A stretch of 18,836 bases of DNA from Bacteroidota bacterium (GTDB lineage Bacteria > Bacteroidota > Bacteroidia > Bacteroidales > Bacteroidaceae): the NCBI GenBank assembly GCA_023415545.1, contig JAEZKJ010000068.1:1-18836 (forward strand), given 5' to 3'. A program made the translations under genes and the position numbers. Under the pieces are notes generated by a model. The model had not been told where the DNA came from, searched no databases, and saw nothing but the letters and a program-made list of their open reading frames with translations. Positions 13,563 to 18,836 of the stretch are shown here, one piece after another (the stretch's first letter is position 1; each line of letters begins with the position of its first letter).

Positions 13563-15710
13563 ATGGAACAATTTAAATACATAATAAGTTTCTTTTATAG
13601 AATTCGTTGGTGGATAATTATAGTTCCCATAATTGTAGGTATCATAGTTTGGTTCATAACTCGAAAAACTGAAAAAAATTATGATGTTAAAACAACTATA
13701 TATACAGGAATTATTTCTGGATATAATGTAGATCAATCTGATTATAGAAATGCAAATGTTCATTTGAGTAATCTTATAAATATAATTACTACTGAACGTA
13801 CATTGAAAACTGTTTCTCTTAAATTGCTTACTCGCTGTTTGATATATGGAGATAAAGAAAGAAATACCAGTTATATAACTGCCGAACATTTTAAAATACT
13901 TAATAACTCATTACCAAGAGAATTAAAAGCACTTATTGATAAAAATGACGAAGAAAAAACATATAAAAACATCGCTGCTTTTGAACGTCCTTCTGTAAAT
14001 AATTATATTTATCAACTGCTTAATTATAATAATCCATATTTTAGTATTGCTTCGTTAAGCGAGAAGATAAAAGTGTCGCAATTAGGGAATAGTGATATGA
14101 TAGAAATTAGTTATAATTCAAATGATCCAGGTATAACTTATAACACTCTCGAACTTCTGAACGAAGAATTTGTAAAACAATATCGTGACTTACGATATGG
14201 TGAAACAAATAATGTAATCGAATTTTTCCGTGCCGAACTAGCACGACTTGGTTCTCAACTTACATCTGCAGAAGATTCATTAATAGAATACAACATAAAA
14301 CATCGAATTATAAACTATCCCGAGCAAACAAAGCAAGTAACAATTATGGATGCTGCTCAACAATTAACAGATAATGACCTACTTATCAATTCAACAACAT
14401 CTTCAGCTTTAGTTCATTTTTACGAAAATAAGTTAGGTGAGTTAGCAAAAAACATAAAAAATAACAATGATTTTTTAGATAATATCAATCGACTTTCTAC
14501 AATAAACAATGATTTGTATTCAGGCTATTTGACCGGTAATAGTTTAAATTATGAAAAATTAAATAAAGAAAGAGATGATGTAGAAACAGATATTACTAGT
14601 ATAGCAAAAAGAATTGCAGCAAATAAGTTGAATACTAATAACGTGACAAATGAATCTTTGGTTGATGGATGGCTTGAGCAAGTTATTTTAAGTGAAAAAA
14701 CTAAAGCTCATTTAAAAGCACAAAATATTATGCGAGAGAAGTTAGATCAATATTTTGTATACTTCTCTCCTATCGGTGCTACTTTAAATAGGAAAGAGAG
14801 AAATATTGGATTTGTTGAAAGCAATTACATGTCAATTATGGGAGCATTAAACCAAGCCATATTAAGACAGAAAAATCTTGAGATGACCGCTGCTACATTG
14901 AAAATTATGAACCCACCACTTTTCCCTCTTAATTCATCATCAAGCAATAGTAGAATGGTTGTATTAGTAGCTATGTTTTGCGCAATGCTATCAATTATAG
15001 GATATTTTTTAATAATTGAAATTCTTGATCACACTTTAAGAGATAAGATAAGAGCAGAAAGATTAACGAAAGCTGAAGTAATAGGAGCTTTCCCTCAAAA
15101 AAGTTCTTTAAGGTACAGAAGATACAAAAAAGCCATAGAGAATATGGCAATTAAAAATCTTAGTACCAGCATATTACCATATTTCAATGGTAAAAAACAA
15201 CGTGTAATTAATATATTAAGCACAGAGCATAAAGAAGGAAAAACACACATTGCTAAATCTTTAGAGGAATATTGGAGTAGTATAGGTTTAAATGTAAGAA
15301 GAATCACTTACGAAGAAGATTTTTTGAGTGAAGATTGTGAATATGTTGAAGCAAAAAGTATAAATGATATATGCAAAGATATTGAAGAAAATGAAATAGT
15401 TATTGCTGAATATCCAATATTAAAAGATAATCCTATTTCAATCTCTATTATTAATGAGGCTTCAATTAATCTTTTAGCGGTTAGAGCTAATAGAACTTGG
15501 AAAAATATTGATCAAAGAATTTTAAATGCTCTTTTACATAAAAAAGATAAAAATACACCACTTTTCTTATATTTAACGCATGCAAATAGATCCTGCGTTG
15601 AAAGTTTTACAGGACAGCTACCTCCATATACTCCTTTAAGAAACTTTGAATATAAATTATCACAATTAGGGCTAACATCTACAGATAATGTAAAAGATGA
15701 AAAATTATAG
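13563..15710 (+). CDS. Wzz/GumC-like polysaccharide copolymerase with degenerate tyrosine-kinase-like C-terminus
   Basis: A 715-residue inner-membrane protein. Membrane helix 1 is at about 15-32, a long periplasmic region with coiled coils follows (for example FFRAELARLGSQLTSAED, 221-238), then the proline-rich PPLFPLN (451-457) before membrane helix 2 (465-487). This is the Wzz/GumC topology that controls chain length and export. The cytoplasmic C-terminal part (about 500-700) aligns in layout with a bacterial tyrosine (BY) kinase. Its Walker A is INILSTEHKEGKTHIAKSL (about 549-567), which keeps EGKT. Walker A' (normally a VLLIDAD-type motif) reads VRRITYEEDF, Walker B reads EIVIAEYPIL (D replaced by E), and no tyrosine cluster is seen at the C-terminus. 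It is therefore probably a non-catalytic or altered kinase domain. The 3' end overlaps the next gene by 14 nt. Confidence 0.88.
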   Translation: MEQFKYIISFFYRIRWWIIIVPIIVGIIVWFITRKTEKNYDVKTTIYTGIISGYNVDQSDYRNANVHLSNLINIITTERTLKTVSLKLLTRCLIYGDKERNTSYITAEHFKILNNSLPRELKALIDKNDEEKTYKNIAAFERPSVNNYIYQLLNYNNPYFSIASLSEKIKVSQLGNSDMIEISYNSNDPGITYNTLELLNEEFVKQYRDLRYGETNNVIEFFRAELARLGSQLTSAEDSLIEYNIKHRIINYPEQTKQVTIMDAAQQLTDNDLLINSTTSSALVHFYENKLGELAKNIKNNNDFLDNINRLSTINNDLYSGYLTGNSLNYEKLNKERDDVETDITSIAKRIAANKLNTNNVTNESLVDGWLEQVILSEKTKAHLKAQNIMREKLDQYFVYFSPIGATLNRKERNIGFVESNYMSIMGALNQAILRQKNLEMTAATLKIMNPPLFPLNSSSSNSRMVVLVAMFCAMLSIIGYFLIIEILDHTLRDKIRAERLTKAEVIGAFPQKSSLRYRRYKKAIENMAIKNLSTSILPYFNGKKQRVINILSTEHKEGKTHIAKSLEEYWSSIGLNVRRITYEEDFLSEDCEYVEAKSINDICKDIEENEIVIAEYPILKDNPISISIINEASINLLAVRANRTWKNIDQRILNALLHKKDKNTPLFLYLTHANRSCVESFTGQLPPYTPLRNFEYKLSQLGLTSTDNVKDEKL

Positions 15711-17148
15711 TTTAATATCTTCAATAAACTATCATATAATAGTTGCAATAATTGGAATCTTCTTAAGTGCATATGTTTATTTTACATTAGGATACCAAAT
15801 TGCATTAGTTGTAGGGTTATTGCCTATAATTCTATTATCTATTGGAATAGGAGTTACTAAATTATGGGTTCAACTTACTGTTCTTTTTATCACAAACTAT
15901 TTAATTATGGGAGTGATAAGGTATATTACTTTACCTATTCCAATATCTAATGTTTTTGATATAATTTACAGTATTATTATTTCCTTTATAATTATTAGGC
16001 TGATTTATGAAAATAATGATTTTAGCAATGTTCTAAATGCGTATACTTTAATAACATTAATTTGGCTATTATATTGTACTATAAATATAGGGAACAATGT
16101 AACTGGATCCATACATTTTGAATCATGGTTACGCAATATTAGACCTATAGCTATATATCCATTTGTTACCTGTATAGTGATTTCTATTAGTTGCAAAAAA
16201 TATCAATTCATATTTTACTTCCTTTTTCTTCTAGCAGTATTTACTATTTTAGGTGCATTTAGAGCTATATGGCAAAAACGCCATGGATTTGATAGTAATG
16301 AACTTGAATGGTTATTTACCGTTGGATATAGAACTCATTTAATCAACTCTGGAATAAGATATTTTTCTTTTTTCTCGGATGCTGCTAATTTTGGTTGTAG
16401 TATGGGCTTATCATTTGTTATATTATTCATATCTTCTTTATTTCAAAAAAAAATATATATCAAACTATTATATCTCCTCGCTTCAGGTATGGCAATTTGG
16501 GGATTGCTATTATCTGGCACAAGAGTAGCAATAGCAATACCTTTTGCCGGTTTGGCCCTATTTACTATTTTAGCTAAAAATTGGAAATATATTGTTTTTT
16601 CTGCCTCCTGCTTTTTCTTCGCTTTTTTCATTTTAAATTTTACGACTTTAGGAAATAGCATTAATTCCATTAGAAGAATGAGAACAGCTTTTGATGTAGA
16701 AGATGCTTCATTCCAAGTCAGATTAAATAATCAAAGAGCTCTTAAAGCATATATGAATGAAGCACCTTTTGGTATTGGAATTGGAGTACTACCATCTGAT
16801 TTATCTGTTCAAAATAAATTTTACTTTGTATCTACTTGTGCTACAGACTCTGATTTAGTTTATATATGGACAAGGCTCGGAGTAGTAGGGCTAACAATTT
16901 ACCTAATTCTGCAATTTTTCATTTACACTATAGGTTCATATATTATTTTATTTAAAATAAAAAATCCCGAAATACGTGGCCCATTATCAGGTATGTTATG
17001 TGGATGCGCAGGTTTATTAGTTGCCTCATATGGTAATCTAATTAGTTTTCAATTCCCAAATGGTTTATTGTCTTTTACTTGTTTAACATTAGTATTTCTA
17101 GGTCCTTTTTTAGATAATGAATACTCAAAAGCACATGGAACAACATAA
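15697..17148 (+). CDS. O-antigen ligase/polymerase-like membrane protein (Wzy_C type)
   Basis: A 483-residue protein with about ten to twelve hydrophobic segments, typical of the Wzy/WaaL superfamily. The family core is visible in GLLLSGTRVAIAIPFAGL (269-286, SGTR at 273-276), then a hydrophilic loop, VRLNNQRALKAYM (341-353), EAPFGIGIG (355-363) and DSDLVYIWTRLGVVGL (384-399). These proteins polymerise or ligate undecaprenyl-linked oligosaccharides on the periplasmic face. Placed after a Wzz-like copolymerase and among glycosyltransferases, a polymerase role is the better guess over ligase; sequence alone does not separate the two. The start ATG overlaps the previous gene by 14 nt. Confidence 0.82.
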   Translation: MKNYSLISSINYHIIVAIIGIFLSAYVYFTLGYQIALVVGLLPIILLSIGIGVTKLWVQLTVLFITNYLIMGVIRYITLPIPISNVFDIIYSIIISFIIIRLIYENNDFSNVLNAYTLITLIWLLYCTINIGNNVTGSIHFESWLRNIRPIAIYPFVTCIVISISCKKYQFIFYFLFLLAVFTILGAFRAIWQKRHGFDSNELEWLFTVGYRTHLINSGIRYFSFFSDAANFGCSMGLSFVILFISSLFQKKIYIKLLYLLASGMAIWGLLLSGTRVAIAIPFAGLALFTILAKNWKYIVFSASCFFFAFFILNFTTLGNSINSIRRMRTAFDVEDASFQVRLNNQRALKAYMNEAPFGIGIGVLPSDLSVQNKFYFVSTCATDSDLVYIWTRLGVVGLTIYLILQFFIYTIGSYIILFKIKNPEIRGPLSGMLCGCAGLLVASYGNLISFQFPNGLLSFTCLTLVFLGPFLDNEYSKAHGTT

Positions 17149-18022
17149 TTTGTTATCTGTTATTACAGTAAATTACAATGGGTATAATGATACGTGTAAT
17201 TTAATTGAATCATGGATTGATATTATTAAATCTTATCCATATGAGTTTATTATTATAGATAATGGTTCTACAATTGATGAAGGGAGTTTGATAAAAGAAA
17301 AATTTCCTCAAACTATTGTTCATAGAAGCGAAAAAAATCTAGGCTTTGCAGGAGCTAATAATATTGGAATAAAGATGTCAAAAGGTAATTTACTTTTTTT
17401 TCTAAATAATGATACTATAATAATTAAAGATTCATTATCTATTTTTATAAATAAGTTAAATGAGAAGAATATAGCAGGCATATCACCATTGATTCTAAAC
17501 AATGATAAAGATTTTTCTATTCAATATGCAGGTTATAGTAAACTTTCAAAAATATCATTAAGAAATAAAGTCATTAAAAAGATAGATATAGCTAGAGAGT
17601 CAAATAAAACTGAATTTCTTCATGGCGCTGCTATGCTTTTTAAAAAAGAGGCAATAAATAAAGTTGGATTAATAAATGAGGAATATTTTCTTTATTATGA
17701 AGAACTTGATTGGTGTGAGCAGTTTAAAAAAAACGGATATGATTTATATTTTGAACCATCATTTTGTATTATTCATAAAAATGGTGCAACAATAGGTATA
17801 GATAGTCCTAAAAAAGCATATTACCTTTCGAGAAATAGGTTATTGTTTGCTTATAATAATCGGAACCATAATAATTTATTTTTCATAATTTCTTATCATT
17901 TATTGATTGCTTATCCTTTTCATATTATTCAAGCATTATTGAATGGAAAGATAAAAATTGCACAAGCTGTAATAAAAGGTACGATTGATTTTTTTAAAAT
18001 ATCTAGATTATTATGTTTATAA
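17135..18022 (+). CDS. Family 2 glycosyltransferase (WbbL/rhamnosyltransferase-like)
   Basis: A GT-A fold transferase of 295 residues from the ATG at 17135. This start keeps the VITVNYNG motif close to the N-terminus and gives the same 14-nt overlap with the upstream gene as the previous pair; an in-frame ATG at 17117 would add six residues (MNTQKH). Motifs: VITVNYNG (9-16), IIIDNGS (39-45), NLGFAGANNIGI (68-79), FLNNDT (89-94, the DxD-like metal site), FLHGAAMLFKK, and EEYFLYYEELDWCEQFKK with the likely catalytic acidic residue. A hydrophobic C-terminal stretch (YHLLIAYPFHIIQALL) suggests membrane association. It would add one sugar to the lipid-linked repeat; donor and acceptor are unknown. 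Confidence 0.9.
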   Translation: MEQHNLLSVITVNYNGYNDTCNLIESWIDIIKSYPYEFIIIDNGSTIDEGSLIKEKFPQTIVHRSEKNLGFAGANNIGIKMSKGNLLFFLNNDTIIIKDSLSIFINKLNEKNIAGISPLILNNDKDFSIQYAGYSKLSKISLRNKVIKKIDIARESNKTEFLHGAAMLFKKEAINKVGLINEEYFLYYEELDWCEQFKKNGYDLYFEPSFCIIHKNGATIGIDSPKKAYYLSRNRLLFAYNNRNHNNLFFIISYHLLIAYPFHIIQALLNGKIKIAQAVIKGTIDFFKISRLLCL

Positions 18023-18836
18023 TATACTTCTTTGACATATTATTTTTTATTGTATGTTCCATATCAGTAGCATACCTATTACTCTTTTCTTTTGCAGCAT
18101 TTTACAAAAAGAAAGAATCATTCATATCTACCAAAACAAAGCATCGATTTGCTATTCTTATTCCTGCATACAAAGATGATGATTACATCATTCCTACTGT
18201 TAGGTCGTTGATAAGACAAGATTATCCTATAGATTGCTATGAAATTATTGTAATTGCTGATCACCTACAACCAGATACCATTTTAAGTCTTTCACAATTA
18301 CCCATATTATTGATTCAAGCAAACTTTATTAATAGCTCAAAGACTAAATCATTAAAAGCAGCTACATCAATAATATCAGATAATAATTATGACATTGCAA
18401 TAATTTTAAATGCTGATAATTTGGTAGATTCCGATTACTTGAATAAAATTAATGATGCTTACGGAGCCGGTTTAACAGCTATACAAAGCCATAGAATTAG
18501 ACAAGATAGATCAACTAATGTTTCAATTGTTGATGCTATTACTGATGAAATTAATAATACGATATCCAGACTTGGCCATGTATCATTAAACCTTTCTTCA
18601 TCATTAAATGGATCAGGAATGGCTTTTAATTATTCATGGTTTAATATAAATATTAAAAAACTTTCAGATGAAGAAGATGAAAAAACGTTAGAATCTTTAC
18701 TATTAAATGAAAAAATATTTATTGATTATCTTGATGATGCTAAGATATATGCGACTAAAGTAGGGAATAAAAACAAATTTTACGTACAAAGGAAAAATTG
18801 GATACATTCTCATTATAAATCTTTTTACACCAATAT
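18013..18836 (+). CDS. Membrane-anchored family 2 glycosyltransferase (C-terminus cut by window edge)
   Basis: Open from ATG 18013 to the right edge (274 codons plus 2 nt); the start overlaps the previous stop by 10 nt. Residues 1-30 form a membrane helix (IVCSISVAYLLLFSFAAF), followed by a GT-A domain: FAILIPAYKDDDYI (46-59), RSLIRQDYP (64-72), YEIIVIADH (76-84), IAIILNADN (129-136, the DxD-like site), and SSLNGSGMAFN (196-206). The usual ED motif is not obvious; KTLESLL stands in its place. At 259-263 a QRKNW replaces the QxxRW expected in processive, cellulose-synthase-like members. More membrane helices may follow outside the window. Family clear; donor and product unknown. Confidence 0.88.
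   Translation, partial: MFIIYFFDILFFIVCSISVAYLLLFSFAAFYKKKESFISTKTKHRFAILIPAYKDDDYIIPTVRSLIRQDYPIDCYEIIVIADHLQPDTILSLSQLPILLIQANFINSSKTKSLKAATSIISDNNYDIAIILNADNLVDSDYLNKINDAYGAGLTAIQSHRIRQDRSTNVSIVDAITDEINNTISRLGHVSLNLSSSLNGSGMAFNYSWFNINIKKLSDEEDEKTLESLLLNEKIFIDYLDDAKIYATKVGNKNKFYVQRKNWIHSHYKSFYTN

Overview
The window is AT-rich chromosomal DNA from a member of the Bacteroidota, most likely Bacteroidales (Prevotella/Bacteroides-like; I cannot fix the genus). The reasons are Bacteroidota-type promoter boxes (TAnnTTTG, in one case with a well-spaced TTG-type -33 element), start codons without obvious Shine-Dalgarno sequences, a CarboxypepD_reg-like/DUF5686 envelope protein, and a Nudix-type sugar regulator heading a xylulokinase-xylose isomerase operon. 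No tRNA, rRNA, insertion sequence, CRISPR array or phage gene was seen.

Layout. (1) 1-5433, housekeeping and envelope genes: a DUF5686 protein cut by the left edge (minus strand); an 827-bp divergent spacer that holds an orphan terminator-like hairpin and a candidate small RNA; then, on the plus strand, glnS, a DedA-family membrane protein and the thiol peroxidase tpx, with strong hairpins after glnS and tpx. (2) 5434-6029, a gene-free spacer with two unusual repeat structures: three CAGTCAAC boxes exactly 32 bp apart, and a near-perfect palindrome with an extra half-site 21 bp further on. (3) 6030-10846, minus strand: manC (GDP-mannose supply) with its own promoter, and a three-gene xylose operon in the order Nudix regulator, xylB, xylA, with a clear promoter and a 15-bp-stem terminator. 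(4) 11125 to the right edge, plus strand: a tightly packed cell-surface polysaccharide operon whose genes overlap by 8-14 nt or are separated by 3-4 nt. It encodes a stand-alone receiver, an initiating sugar-phosphate transferase, a short TolC-like outer-membrane protein, a Wzz/GumC-like copolymerase, a Wzy/O-antigen-ligase-like protein and two family-2 glycosyltransferases, the last cut by the right edge.

How the genes work together. Xylose is isomerised by XylA and phosphorylated by XylB, under likely control by the Nudix regulator. ManC makes GDP-mannose, a plausible donor for the neighbouring polysaccharide locus. In that locus the initiating transferase would load the first sugar phosphate onto undecaprenyl phosphate, the glycosyltransferases would extend it, the Wzy-like protein would polymerise it, and the Wzz-like protein plus the TolC-like protein would set length and give an exit route.

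The most interesting signal is this polysaccharide locus. It pairs an intact receiver with a transferase whose N-terminus looks like a degenerate receiver. The transferase carries a long acidic insert. The copolymerase has a C-terminal tyrosine-kinase-like domain that has lost key ATP-site motifs. The outer-membrane component looks like half of a TolC rather than a Wza. Together these suggest a regulated but non-canonical export machine. This is inference from sequence features.
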